Shown: in pieces, positions 24,030 to 35,027 of the stretch
How the letters are laid out: each line of letters starts with the position of its first letter
How positions within the stretch are numbered: the first letter of the stretch is position 1
Origin: Oscheius dolichura
Lineage: Eukaryota; Nematoda; Chromadorea; Rhabditida; Rhabditidae
Direction of reading: 5' to 3'
Assembly: GCA_932521035.1 (NCBI GenBank)
Contig: OW051495.1
Span: 10,726,001 to 10,790,000, forward strand
Length of the DNA stretch: 64,000 nt
Made by a program: the position numbers and the translations under genes
The notes under the pieces: model-generated
Database searches by the model: none
Seen by the model: only the letters and a program-made list of their open reading frames with translations
Told to the model about the DNA's origin: nothing

Positions 24030-24196
24030 ATGGTATGAAAAATGTTATTATTATTAAAAATGTTAAAAATATTAAAAATGTTTAAAAAAAATATTAAAAA
24101 TGTTATTTTCAATTAGAAATAAAAGTTTATTTAGTTGCTTCATAATCTGAAAAGATAGTAAGAAGCGATGTTTTTGTTGTTGAATGAGAAGGTCCT
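24030..24196. repeat. AT-rich simple repeat in intergenic DNA
   Basis: Bases from about 24046 to 24112 consist of imperfect copies of ATTAAAAATGTT. They lie between the stop of the SMYD-like gene and the stop of the first nuclear receptor (convergent genes). This is probably UTR low-complexity sequence. Confidence 0.6.
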
Positions 24197-25693
24197 TTAA
24201 TCCTTATAAAAACGCACATGTAGATCATAGGACAATAGTCCTAGCATTGAATCAGCGTTAGTTATTATCTGCGATTCAAAAGACTTTCTGATATTAATAG
24301 CTAGCCCCTAAAATTGTTACAGGGTGCAACAAATTCAGCAATACCTGGTGATAGGCAATGAAATCCAACAACAGGCGAAATCTTTTCACCTTCTCTTCGT
24401 CTGTCATAGCTGGGAACATTTCTTGGTGGTAGCTTTTAAGAATATTTATGTATTTACTCCTAGCTTGTCGGATAGCAGAACTACCCTCCTCACTACTGTC
24501 AGCGCACTGAGTAAAACAAACGACCAGTAGGATAAGAGTTCCCTCCTCCTTTGTAATACCGGCTTCATTGAGAATGGGGACACCATGCTCAGCCATGAAT
24601 GCACCGAACATTTGAAGCTGATTCATGGTGCTAAAAGGTGTTTTGGGAAATTTAAAAAGGTGGTTTACTGGCTTGATAAAGTGCATACTTGTTCAGCTAG
24701 GCTAGCCTGCAATTCTGAGGGGGCTGGATCCCAGTAGACTTCGTAGATAGCTCGAAGTGACGCCATTATGGCGAAATTATTGTGTAATAATCGAAACTTA
24801 ATCATTTTTTTGCTATTTTTTTCTATATTGGGTACCTTGTCAATTGTAGGCAGCAATATAAATTCAGGAATAGCCGTCACAAAATCTATGATGTCAGCCA
24901 CAGATCGAGCATAGTTATGAGCTATCAAAAGAGGTGTAACTGTCTGCTCTGGTGGTATTTCCAAGATCTAAAATATTCTTTCAGATCTTCTAGGGCCACA
25001 AAACTTACTTCTTTCTTAGCAAAGCAATAATTTGAATCCATAATTGCATGAGCTAGTGGAACCTGCAGAGTGAATGGTCTCAGTTTCTCAGTAAATGCTC
25101 CTCGAGCTATCAGCAGTCTGTATAAGTTATTTTTTCTTAATTAATAAAACAGACAAACTTGTCAATGCTTGAGTAGAACTGGGCACATTTGATAGCATTC
25201 ATTTGATTTGTTGCTGTAGCAACAAATTTGTATCCCAAGGAAATGGCTGGCACTACGTGGCGCTTTAGAAATTTTCTTGATAAAAGCAGTGAACTAACCT
25301 GAATCAAACCTTCAGTATGTTTTGTAAACGAACCATCCTTCTTTCGGAAATATGGAACCACTGAAAAATTTTTCCTAATTTATTTCTATGGTCTTACATT
25401 CAATATTCATCCCTGCTTCAATACATTTTTGAAAGCGGCATGCTTTGCAACAAGACAGATCTCTGCCGCTTGTAATTACGCACTTCCCTCCCCTAATACA
25501 TCTGTACTTGTGATTTCTCACTGAACGAGCATGACGAACAAAGAACGATCTACAGGAACTGGAAAACGCTTTCTTTTCCAAAATTAAAAACTCACACGCA
25601 GGCCATTCCACCGTGGTACACCGCAGCCTTTGGCGCATCGCAAATAGCACATTTTCTAATAGAGAATTTCGGCCTTTGCAGAGCGACAGACAT
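24197..25693 (-). CDS. Nuclear hormone receptor A (nematode type)
   Basis: A ligand-type transcription factor, first of three tandem paralogues. From ATG 25693, exon 1 gives RKCAICDAPKAAVYHGGMAC. After a 37-nt intron the next exon continues SCRSFFVRHARSV, RCIRGGKCV and CCKACRFQKCIEAGMN. Together these make a C4 zinc-finger DNA-binding domain with P-box CVSCRSFF, which is not the vertebrate type. After the hinge VPYFRKKDGSFTKHTEGLIQ comes a ligand-binding domain with NYARSVADIIDFVTAIPEF and QARSKYINILKSYHQEMF; the last exon ends in LGLLSYDLHVRFYKD. Six or more exons with short introns, about 370 residues. It appears intact. Ligand and targets are unknown. Confidence 0.85.
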
Positions 25694-25796
25694 ATTTCCA
25701 GAAATGGTACAAATGATTTCAAGCCGCTTATTCTGATCCGATATGTAAGTACACAAGATTTGGGTCTGTGTGACTGATAAATGATCTTCAGGAATG

Positions 25797-26010
25797 TTGT
25801 CTATCCGCTTTTGGATAACGAGGCGGATTATTCTAAATCTTGCTCTTTGTTATTGTGGAAATGAAAAGGTGGATATACCTGTAGAAGTAGGCGTGTATTA
25901 CTCACGGCAAATGGTTCGAGAATGTATTTATCCTCATTAGCCGACATTCCGGGGAGGGTGATAAGTATCTTTGCACCTGTCGGAAACAGCAATTATACCC
26001 AGACGTGAAC
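25797..26010 (-). promoter_or_regulatory. Conserved upstream blocks of nuclear receptor A
   Basis: Two short blocks are shared with the other two receptor genes. One lies at 25799-25818 (GTCTATCCGCTTTTGGATAA on plus). The other lies at 25973-25995 (core GCACCTGTCGGAAACAGC on plus). A further shared piece at 25897-25907 reads, on the minus strand, as a splice donor (CCGTGAGTAAT), which suggests a 5' noncoding exon. The 215 bases here and the 224 bp up to 26234 contain no other gene. Confidence 0.55.
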
Positions 26011-26234
26011 ACTTTCGTGATCATTCCTTGTTTGGGCATCAAGGGCTTCTGACCTTTTATTTTTCGCTTGAAACAGAAGAAAACAGATTTTCACCATCCG
26101 TCCAATGGATAGGGCAGCAATACCACAGTATTTATTTTTTATTTTGACAGAAATAAAAATGTATGCTTCCATCTACATTTTCCAAGCATGACAGATATTT
26201 TACATTCATACATAGAATTTAATACGAATAAAAT

Positions 26235-27777
26235 TTAATCGTTATAAATACGAGCATGAATATCGTATGATAACATCCCTAACATCGAGTCAGCATTATT
26301 CATAACTTGCGAAGCGAAAGTGAGAGAAACACGATAAGCTAAGTTCTAAAACAGTCACCAGAAGCTGTTGAAATGTGAAATACCTGAAGATGGGTTATGA
26401 AATCCAGCAGGAGAGCAAATCTTTTCACTTTTTTGCCGTCACTCATATCCAGAAACTTTTCTTGATGATAACTTTTAAGGATATTTATGTATTTGCTCCT
26501 AGCTTGTCGAATAATAACGCGACCCTCATCGCTACAGTCAATACATTGAGTAAAACAGGTAATAAGTAAAAGGAGAATCCCTTCCTCCTTGGTAATTTCG
26601 ATTTCCCTAAATGTTGGAATCACGTGCTCCGCCATAAATGCACCTAGCGTTTGGAGCTGTTCGGTAGCGCTAAACTCGTATATAATGGAGTCAAAAAACA
26701 GTGATTACTGCTTTGATACGGCGCATACTTGCCCGGCTAGGTGCTCTTGAACTGCCGATGGCTGGGGATCCCAATAAATTTCGTTGATAGCTCGAAGAGC
26801 GGCCATTATGCAGTAGTTCTTTTGCAACAGTCGCATCTTAATCAGTCCCTGCATTTTCCTCTTTCATTCTGTTATACTTTATCATTAGTCGATAAAAGTA
26901 AGAATTCTGGAATAGCAGTAGAAAAATCTATAACATCAGCAACGGAACGAGCATAATTATGGGCTAGCAAGAGGGGGAAAGCCTCCTCTGCAGACAGATC
27001 CATAGTCTAAAAACGGTTATTTTGCTTTTTTGGATATCATAACCAGGTAGAAGCCGAGGAGAGGTACCTGGTAGCCCTATCAGAACTTCGACTGACCTCT
27101 TTCTTGGCAAAGCAATAATTGGAGTCGAGGATCGCATGGCATAGTGGAACCTGAAGGGTAAACGGCCTCAGGCTCTCGGTGAAGGCTCCTCGGACTATCA
27201 TCAACCTGTAGAAGACATGATACTTGAATAAAAAAGACAGGAACTTGTTAATGCTGGAATATAATTCAGCACATTTAATGGCATTCATAGGGTTAGTGGC
27301 AACAGCAGCAAATTTGAAGCCCAGGGAAATGGCCGGCACTACATGGCGCTAGAAACCTCAGGATGAAAGTTTGTCGATGGAAACTAACCTGAATTAAACC
27401 TTCTGTGAACTTTGTGTAAGTTCCGTCCTTCTTTTGAAAATTGGGAACCACTTAAAGTTTTCTTATTTGAGTACTCTCGCGACTTTACATTCAATGTTCA
27501 TCCCGGCATCCAGGCACCGTTGATACCGACAAGCCTTACAAGAGGAGCCCTCCCTGCCGCTTGGAATTACGCAACTTCCCCCTCTTATGCACTTGTATGA
27601 CTTCACCGAGCGAGCCGTACGGATAAAGAACGATCGACAGGAGCTGAACATCATTTTTTTTCTGCAACACTTGAAAACTCACACACACGTCATCCCACCA
27701 TGATTCATTGACGCATTCGGAGCACCACAAACCGCACAATTATTAGAGAATTTTCGTTTTCGGGGAACGATAGACAT
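26235..27777 (-). CDS. Nuclear hormone receptor B (nematode type)
   Basis: The second paralogue, with the same exon plan as its neighbours. From ATG 27777 the DNA-binding domain begins NCAVCGAPNASMNHGGMTC, then SCRSFFIRTARSV, KCIRGGSCV and SCKACRYQRCLDAGMN, eight cysteines in C4 order. The hinge is VPNFQKKDGTYTKFTEGLIQ. The ligand-binding domain includes NYARSVADVIDFSTAIPEF and QARSKYINILKSYHQEKF, and the last exon ends in LGMLSYDIHARIYND. The C-terminal portion is closest to copy C. Introns are mostly 36-60 nt. Apparently intact; it probably arose by tandem duplication. Confidence 0.85.
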
Positions 27778-27860
27778 TTCTCTGGGAGAGTTCAAGAGAA
27801 TTGGTGCCGCTTATGGGAAAATTTGACTCGTGTCTGAACTAAATGAGTCAGAGGGGGGCA

Positions 27861-28059
27861 GTCTATCCGCTTCTGGGTAAATCTTACCCTTCTCGAAATC
27901 TGTAACCATGGAAATGACAAAGAAAGAGGAATATATAAATTAGGAAAAGCATATTACTCACGGTTACGGGAGGGCCTTTACTCGCTCATTAGCCGGCATT
28001 GTGGAGGGGAGGAGTGGCGTTGCACCTGTTGGAAACAGCAATTACACTCGGGTGTGAAC
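27861..28059 (-). promoter_or_regulatory. Conserved upstream blocks of nuclear receptor B
   Basis: Same arrangement as upstream of copy A. A block lies at 27861-27880 (GTCTATCCGCTTCTGGGTAA on plus), a donor-like ATTACTCACGG at 27953-27963 and the core at 28022-28044 (GCACCTGTTGGAAACAGC). On the minus strand an intron of about 62 nt could run from the donor to CATGGTTACAG near 27901, which would make the core part of a 5' leader exon. The remaining bases up to 28437 hold no gene. Confidence 0.55.
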
Positions 28060-28437
28060 ATTTATTCTAGTATATTTTTATTACTTTTACTTTCTAACCA
28101 TCAATTGACTTGTACTGAGCGTTTCTATACCCGTCTTCAACAACAAACTACCACCTCCTGTTCCACTATCCTCTTTTCGGGACAGACGAGTAACCAGAAC
28201 TGGTGGAGAGAGGAGGAAGCCGGCCAAGCCGTCTTGACATCTTTGCTTCCTTATTTCGCTATACTTCTTACTGTACTAACGAAACTTTGTGAAAGGTTGA
28301 AAAGAGAAGTAGAGTTTTTTCACAATAAAAGTCATATTTTCCTAGCAGTTTCCTTTGTATCGACATTATCAAAGTGTTCCAGGTAGTTGTTATTCTTCAA
28401 ATTTCTATTGCATACACATAATTTATTAAACCTTTGG

Positions 28438-29922
28438 TTAATCGTTATAAATACGTATATGGAGATCGTGAGACAGCCTTCCCAGCATCGAATTTTCATT
28501 ATTTAAAACTTGGAAAACGAAACAGGCAGATGCACGAGTAGCCAAGACCTAAAGCAGTCACCAGAATAGCTTGGAACAGAAATACCTGCAAATGTGTGAG
28601 GAATTCCAGCAGGAGACGGAATCTTCTAATTTTTTCTTCGTCAGCCATATCCAGGAACTTTTCTTGATGATAGCTTTTAAGGATATTTATATATTTGCTA
28701 CGAGCTTGCCGGATAACAGGACGACCCTCGTCGCTACAATCAATACAGGGGGTAAAACAGACAATCAACAGGAGAAGGATCCCTTCCTCCTTTGTAATTT
28801 CGATCTCTCTAAATATTGGAATCACGTGTTCCGCCATGAATGACCCGAGCAGTTTGACCCGTTCGGCCGTGCTAGAAATGCCATCTGTGCGTTTATTCAG
28901 CTTGCTTACTGTTTAGATACGGCGCATACTTTCCCAGCCAGCAGTCCAGGCACTGCCGACGGCGCTGGATCCCAGTAGACCTCGTTTATAGCTCGAAGGG
29001 AAGCCATTATGGAATAGTTCTTCTGTAGAAGTCGCATCTTAACTATTCTTTTATTTTATCTGTTCTGTCTAGTACTTTATCATTCATTGAGAGTAATAGA
29101 AATTCCGGAATGGCCGTCGTAAAATTTATAATATCAGCCACACAACGGGCATAGTGGTGGGGTACCAGAAGGTGAAACGCCTGCTCTGGAGTAATATCCA
29201 GAAACTGGTATAAAATTTCCAATCACCATCTCTCTATAGTGACTTACGTCTTTCTTGGCAAAACAATAATTAGAGTCGAGAATCGCATGTGATAGTGGAA
29301 CCTGAAGTGTGAAAGGTCTCAGACTTCCAGTAAATGCGTCACGAACAACCATAAGGCTGTAAAATAATTATTTGAACTAAAAGAAGCGAGTAAAAACTTG
29401 TCAATCCTGGAATAGAATTGGGCACATTTGACAGCATTCATTGGGTTAGTTGCAGCAGCAACAAATTTGTAGCCGAGAGAAATGGCAGGCACGACGTGGC
29501 GCTGAACAGATTTTGTAGATCTGACTCAAACTAACCTGAACTAACCCTTCTCCATGTTTTGTATAGGTTCCGTCGTTCTTTTGAAAACTGGGAATTACTG
29601 AAATATCTCTCATAAGGCCGTTCCCACCCCTTACATTCTATGTTCATTCCTGCAGCCAGACATTTTTGATACCGACAAGCTTTACAACAATATGCCTCTC
29701 TGCCGCTTGTAATTACACAATTTCCTCCGAATATACATCTGTATGTCTTGACCGACCGAGCCGTACGGACAAAGAATGATCGACAAGAACTGAAAAGTAT
29801 GATTTCTCATTTTTGTGTCAAGCTTACACGCAAGTCATTCCTCCGTGATTCATCGCAGCCCTCGGAGCATTACAAACCACACATCTCCTGGAGAATACCA
29901 CCCTCATCGGAGGGGTAGACAT
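28438..29922 (-). CDS. Nuclear hormone receptor C (nematode type)
   Basis: The third paralogue. From ATG 29922 exon 1 encodes RRCVVCNAPRAAMNHGGMTC, and exon 2 continues SCRSFFVRTARSV, RCIFGGNCV and CCKACRYQKCLAAGMN, completing the C4 DNA-binding domain. The ligand-binding domain contains VGYSFTEGL-type hinge residues, HAILDSNYCFAKKD, QARSKYINILKSYHQEKF and IRRFRLLLEFLTHLQ. The final exon ends in LGRLSHDLHIRIYND at 28438. The exon boundaries match those of copies A and B. It is transcribed divergently from the MFSD8-like gene. Apparently intact. Confidence 0.84.
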
Positions 29923-29994
29923 GCCTCTGGGAGTGTTGGGAAATCTTCTGGACACAGATGTGGAAGGCGTGACTGAAATCTCTTCTGGGAGGCA

Positions 29995-30206
29995 GTTTAT
30001 CCGCCTCTGGATAAAGTATAGATTAGAACGTTCTGAGCCATCTTGACGCCCATCTTCATTTATCGCTACGGGATGATTAGTCTTGAAATAGAGGGAAAAG
30101 AATGTACGTAGTGGAAGACGGATTACACGGGGTTACGGGAATGTCTCCTAATTATGAGGGCAGAGGTGTCTTCGCACCTGTCGGAAATGGCAATTACGAC
30201 GTGAAC
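29995..30206 (-). promoter_or_regulatory. Conserved upstream blocks of nuclear receptor C
   Basis: The block at 29995-30014 (GTTTATCCGCCTCTGGATAA on plus) and the core at 30174-30196 (GCACCTGTCGGAAATGGC) match those of copies A and B, at similar distances from the ATG. The donor-like piece has decayed (GATTACACGG at 30121). The whole 661-bp region to 30583 is a divergent promoter region with the MFSD8-like gene; no other gene was seen in it. Confidence 0.5.
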
Positions 30207-30583
30207 GTTTCTAATCTTTTCTGTCTGGCTTTCCCCGTGGAACCCTATTGGGGTTTGGCCAGCTCCTTGGAGAGTTTGAGAAGTTTTCCGATTAGGAGAA
30301 AAAACGTTTCTGACTCTGTATCTCTCAAAATTGTCCAGAGAAAACTAGAAAGCGGACTATTTTCCTACCAGCTGGGCTGTCCTGAACGCTTGTTGACGTC
30401 ACCCTCGGCTGGCAGCCGACCCGTGCGGAGAGAGTCCAAATGATCAACGTATTTGTGCCGGAGAGGGCATGTTGTTTACCTCGTCCCTTGGAAACAACAA
30501 AAAAAACTTGTTGACGATTTCTCTTATTTCGCTTTCTGGCCATCCCTGCTCTCATTGATTCTCCCCCGGGTCAACTATTCACT

Positions 30584-33095
30584 ATGGGTAAGACGGCCGA
30601 ACGAAAGTCTCCAGAATCTTTTAGCTTGGTAATTCCTTCGTCTTACCCCTAACATTTCTATCCTTTTAGCTTCAAAATGAGACGAAAGCAACCGCTTGGA
30701 CCTCGATTTACTTGTGCGGACTGTTAGCCGCTATCAAGACGTGTCAGTTCACCATATCCTTTAGCTCGTTATGGCCGTATCTTCGCAGTGTGAGTCCATT
30801 CAGTAGAGATATTCTTTTCCTCCTTTTTAGATGGATCCAGACATCACAGAGTCCAAATTGGGCTATATCATTGCGGCTTACAGTGTTTCGGAGCTCTTCT
30901 CCGATACAATTCTTGGGTACTGGAGTAATAAAATGAACCAGGTCAGTAATAATTCCATTTTGGAACGGTAGTCGACCTGTGAAGATGCAAATGGCCGTAC
31001 CTTTCGCTCTAAAAGCCCCAAACCTTCAAAAATTGTTCAAACGGTACCATTTCAAGCCAAACTTAATTCTAACCAACGGTAGAACAGTTTGCCCGTCCAA
31101 TGGACCCTTTGACTATGAAAATCCACCCCGTTTCTTTCAGGTCCGTTTTCCACTGGCCACCAGTTTCACTTTGATGGCTACGGGTAATTTCCTTTACGTG
31201 TGTGCTCACTTAGCTCCGAAGAGTATTCTCCTGTTCGTTATGATGCTGGCTCGCTTTATTATTGGCGCCGGTGCAGGTGAGTATTGTTTACTTTCTCTCT
31301 TCCCCTGACCAAAGGAAAAAGAAAGTGTAAAAATTTTATTAATGGTAAACGAAAGATCATCATCATCATCTATATGTTATTGAGAGGGTGAAGAAACTAG
31401 AGCCATTCACAACAAAATGTGATGATATTCGTCTAGGAAAGGTCAAAAGACGGAGATGTTGTTGAGTGTAGTATTGACAGAGATGTCCCAATCCGATTAC
31501 CATTCTTTTGCAACCGTCTTGTTGCCATTTCTGACCTGAAAATATGATATCATTTTTACAGGAAATTCTGCTCTCCTCCGAACCCATGCTTCAGCCGCCT
31601 CGTCGGAGAAGGATCGAACCCGCGCCTTGGCCATTGTTCAGGGTGGAATGACCGTCGGAACCCTGGTCGGATCAGGTACTTCTGTTCCTTTCATTTTTAT
31701 TCGTTCAAAAAGGCATCCAACTGATTTTTGTCCCTCTCGCCGAGGAAGGATTCCAGCTGGGGCCCGTTACCATGAACATCTACACGATGCCGACGGCCTT
31801 CCTTGTCTTCTTCAATATCATGGCTGTCCTTATTGTTCTGACCCTCTTTAAAGATGTTTCCTGGAGTAAAAAAGAGAACAAAGACACCGAAAAGGTAGGT
31901 CATATAGTCTTTTTTGTGTTTATACCCATTCAGGGAACCAGAAGAGCTATTTTGTGGGCGCCGATGCTCGCCTGTTTGGCTACCAATTTCACTCACATCT
32001 TCACCCTGGCCGTTCTGGAGACGTAAGAGCTGTTCGAACGGGGTTTGTAAGATTCACCGTTTCAGTATTATTTCTCCCTATTCGATGATGATGTTCTCCT
32101 ATTCCAAAGAAGAGTCCATCAGTAGGAATTCCCTCTTCCGTACCATTTCTGGTGGAATTTCTATTGTCATATTTTTCACCATAATTACGTACGACTACAG
32201 CAAAAAGTAAGTCGATTGGCCCCCACTGGGATTCCACGCAATTTAAAATTGTATAAAAAAGGGAGCAATGTTTGAAAAGAATCAATGCCGGTTGTTTTCC
32301 TCCAAAAATTATGCCCACATTGACTCAGGGGGGTCCACGCGGTTGAGTGTCCGCTCAAAACAACATCTTTCGAAAGTAGCCGGGGAAACGGAAGAAGAAA
32401 AGCCCAGCCAATAATACCAACCAAAAGATTAGGAAAAGGCTTCCATTATTTATGAGTTTCTGTTAAAAAAATGTTTTTCCAGATTACATGAGAGGATCAC
32501 CAGCATCATCACACAGGTTGCAGCCGCCGCCATGTTCATCTTCACCTTCTCCTATCCTCGCCCAATCGCCGGAGTCTTTCAGAGCAATCTCACCGGTAAT
32601 TTTACAATTTAAGCATTATTAATTACACTCCTTTAGTTCCCAACTGCAACGAGACGGAGTTCTCCTGGTGCGAGTCGCTGACCCCTACCTCTCCTTGGGT
32701 AGTTCCCTCTTATTCGCCCTGTTCATCGTCTCTTTCAGACCTTCTATATTTTCCAAATCCTCGTGCTCGGTGTTGCTTTCCCCTTCATGACCATTGTCGT
32801 GGCCCCCTTGTATTCCAAATCACTCGGAACTAAAAAACAGGTGAGAGTTCACAAACGGAACATACAGTAACACTTCAGGGCACTCTCCAAGGCATCTACA
32901 CAATGTCTGGTACAGTTGGACGACTTATTGCTCCCCTTATTGCCGGGTATGTCTTACCATCTGGTCTAGAAAATATCCCGATTTAGCAAGCTCTATTCGG
33001 TCGCTGGACCCCAAGCCGTTTGGGGTATCGAAATCTTCGAAATCATTGCCGTGCTTAGTCTGTGGCTCATCTTCTACAGGAAACTTGTGACATAG
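30584..33095 (+). CDS. MFSD8: Major facilitator superfamily transporter, MFSD8/CLN7-like
   Basis: A polytopic membrane transporter of about 480 residues, related to the lysosomal protein MFSD8 (CLN7). The ATG at 30584 starts a hydrophilic N-terminus, then TSIYLCGLLAAIKTCQFTIS (TM1). LGYIIAAYSVSELFSDTILG with GYWSNKM gives the MFS loop 2-3 signature. ARFIIGAGAGNSALLRTHAS and SSEKDRTRALAI are typical of MFSD8. More TMs follow, with a luminal loop containing VPNCNETEFSWC (a possible N-glycan site), and the protein ends in LSLWLIFYRKLVT. About eleven exons; most introns are 40-60 nt, with longer ones at about 30942-31140, 31278-31560 and 32207-32482. Substrate unknown. It appears intact. Confidence 0.86.
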
Positions 33096-33653
33096 ATGAA
33101 GCACATGCTTAAAAAGACTATTCCATAATAAATTAACCAATATTCCTATCGAATACATACCCTCGGCAAACACACTTCCCGGAGATGGTAGCTGGAGCAA
33201 ACGTTCTCGATTGTTTATACGGGGTTTACCGTGCACTTGAAATGTCTTATGGAGGATCAGCTCTGCCATGACTTGTTGTCTAAATGTGTACCAGAGGAAA
33301 CTCTTTCTAAATGTGGACTTTGTGGTGGTAGGAGACCCCCCTCATAATGTTCAGAGGAAACTCTCTCTAAATGTGTACCATGGAGAGAACTCTCTATAAG
33401 TATCAGAGGAAACTGTCTAAATAACTTCCCTTGTAAGTTGATCACCGGGGGCTCTGGATACAGGAAAAGTTTTTGATGTTTGTGTTTTTAGAATTTATTG
33501 TTTTGATTTTTAAATTTACTCTTCGCAATCCTATTTGTGGTCGCTGTCTTTCCTAATGGTGATGAAATTGCTGTTGAGTACCACTCGCAGTGGACAAGAC
33601 GTCGGACTTCCGTCGATCCCTACAAAGAGATTGTTTAGTTCTATGCACTTCCA
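33096..33653. other. Intergenic region with a short tandem repeat
   Basis: It lies between the convergent stops of the transporter and the 7TM receptor. Apart from the repeat at 33279-33424 listed separately, no gene or signal was seen. Confidence 0.4.
33279..33424. repeat. Degenerate tandem repeat, about 25-60 bp spacing
   Basis: CAGAGGAAACTCTCTCTAAA-like units start at 33292, 33352 and 33404, with a partial TAAATGTGTACC at 33281. The units share CAGAGGAAACT and TCTAAATG(TG) but spacing varies. No coding function is evident. Confidence 0.7.
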
Positions 33654-35027
33654 TCACATTCTTGCAAAGCTTCCTAGATGCTGTGACGGAGATAGAAATT
33701 GTAGATGGGGTGCGACCATCCGTTTTCTTTTGCAATATGGAAACATCTGCCGAACTTCTTTATTCGTTGCAAACACTATAACGGGAATCAGCGACACTGC
33801 CATCATATCCACCTGGAAATGACATCATATTAACCTGAATAGTTTGCAGGAATACAATATTTATAAGCCGTTTTGAAACTAAAGCGGAATTCATTTGAAT
33901 TTCGGTGGTCAAGATGAATATTCCCATTATGGAAGAGCCCTGAAACGGTAAATCTAGTAGATTCATGTATTCTGATAACCTCCACAAGGGCAAAGAGGGA
34001 AACGGAAGGAATTAGGAGGAAGCAAGAAGCTTTTTGTGAAAGCTGGAAACCTCTGGTGACGATTAAATGAACGATAATAATTAAGTAGATCAGCAGGTCG
34101 AGACAAGGGATAACGAGCTGCTCAACTTCGAAAATCTTTACAGGATATCACCAGTTTTATATGGGAAAAGAACTAACGGTTTCAATCCATCTCTCAACGG
34201 CAGTCGAATTATTTGAAAAGCCACAAGCAAAATGATAAGAACCCATAGTAGAGGAAAAAATATCTTCTCTGTGGCTTATAAAGTGATATAAGCAATCAAA
34301 AGAGGTTAATAGTATGGTCATTGGAGTGACGAGGAGCCATAGAATAACAACTACCGCAGTCATAAACTGGCTGGAAAAACAAGACCTTCAAAAAAGATGG
34401 CCGTTCTTACCCTTCTGAAATCCTAGATCCCTTCAACACGAATATTTCGAATCTATGAAGAGCCAAGACTACTATTCCAAATGGTAAAAGTTGACTGTAG
34501 AAATTCGTAATGAATTTACTGACATTGTGCATCCCTCTATAAGTACCAGTTGTAAAAGCTGAAAAGAAAAGATAAACCAGATCGGTATTCCGTTGTTTGG
34601 AATGGAACCAATAAGGGTATCTACTGAAGAAGTACCTTGGTCAAATTTTGAAGTCTTCGTAAAAATGATCAAGGTGTCCCGGCTAATTAACTGTCCTATG
34701 CAATAGAGCAAGTTGGCCACCAGTAACTGGAAGGTTAGCCAGTAGAAGACCATCTAAAAATCTTCTCATGATATCAGAAAAAATGCACACCTTTTTGAAC
34801 TCCTGATGTCCCCGTAAATACAGTGAGATGACGAAAAGATTCGAAAATAGAGCTATGAACAGAAAAAAAAGATAGATATAGCTGGCCGTCCAATAGGCAG
34901 ATGTTTCGGCTTGAATGCATTCGTTTTTTAAATTTGTATAACATGCTTCCATATCGAAACTTCCTTGTCCTATTTGAGGAATAGCTGAGGAAAAATCGTA
35001 GCCGCTAGTAGGCACTACCACACCCAT
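33654..35027 (-). CDS. Nematode 7TM receptor, family not resolved
   Basis: A serpentine receptor of about 370 residues. The open frame begins upstream of 35027, but the first ATG is at 35027, giving an extracellular N-terminus with cysteines (MEACYTNLKNEC). TM1 is YLFFLFIALFSNLFVISLYL; next come FYWLTFQLLVANLLYCIG, PFGIVVLALHRFEIFVLKG (a DRY-like position reading HRFE), and VVVILWLLVTPMTILLTSF. The following exons give LLIYLIIIVHLIV and a final exon with VDMMAVSLIPVIVFATNKE. The final intron is taken as GTTTCAAAAC...TTTCCAG (67 nt); reading through instead gives a premature stop. It ends in LGSFARM. Rhodopsin-like overall, without a signature tying it to one nematode family. Confidence 0.68.

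Noticed and set aside
31600-31625. GGATCGAACC-like string resembling a tRNA B box
   Set aside because: It lies in the transporter exon coding SSEKDRTRAL and has no A box or cloverleaf around it. No tRNA was found in the window.
33760-33850. 22-nt mini-intron in the 7TM receptor
   Set aside because: A donor further upstream (GTTTCAAAAC) with the same acceptor gives a 67-nt intron and keeps the TM7 frame.
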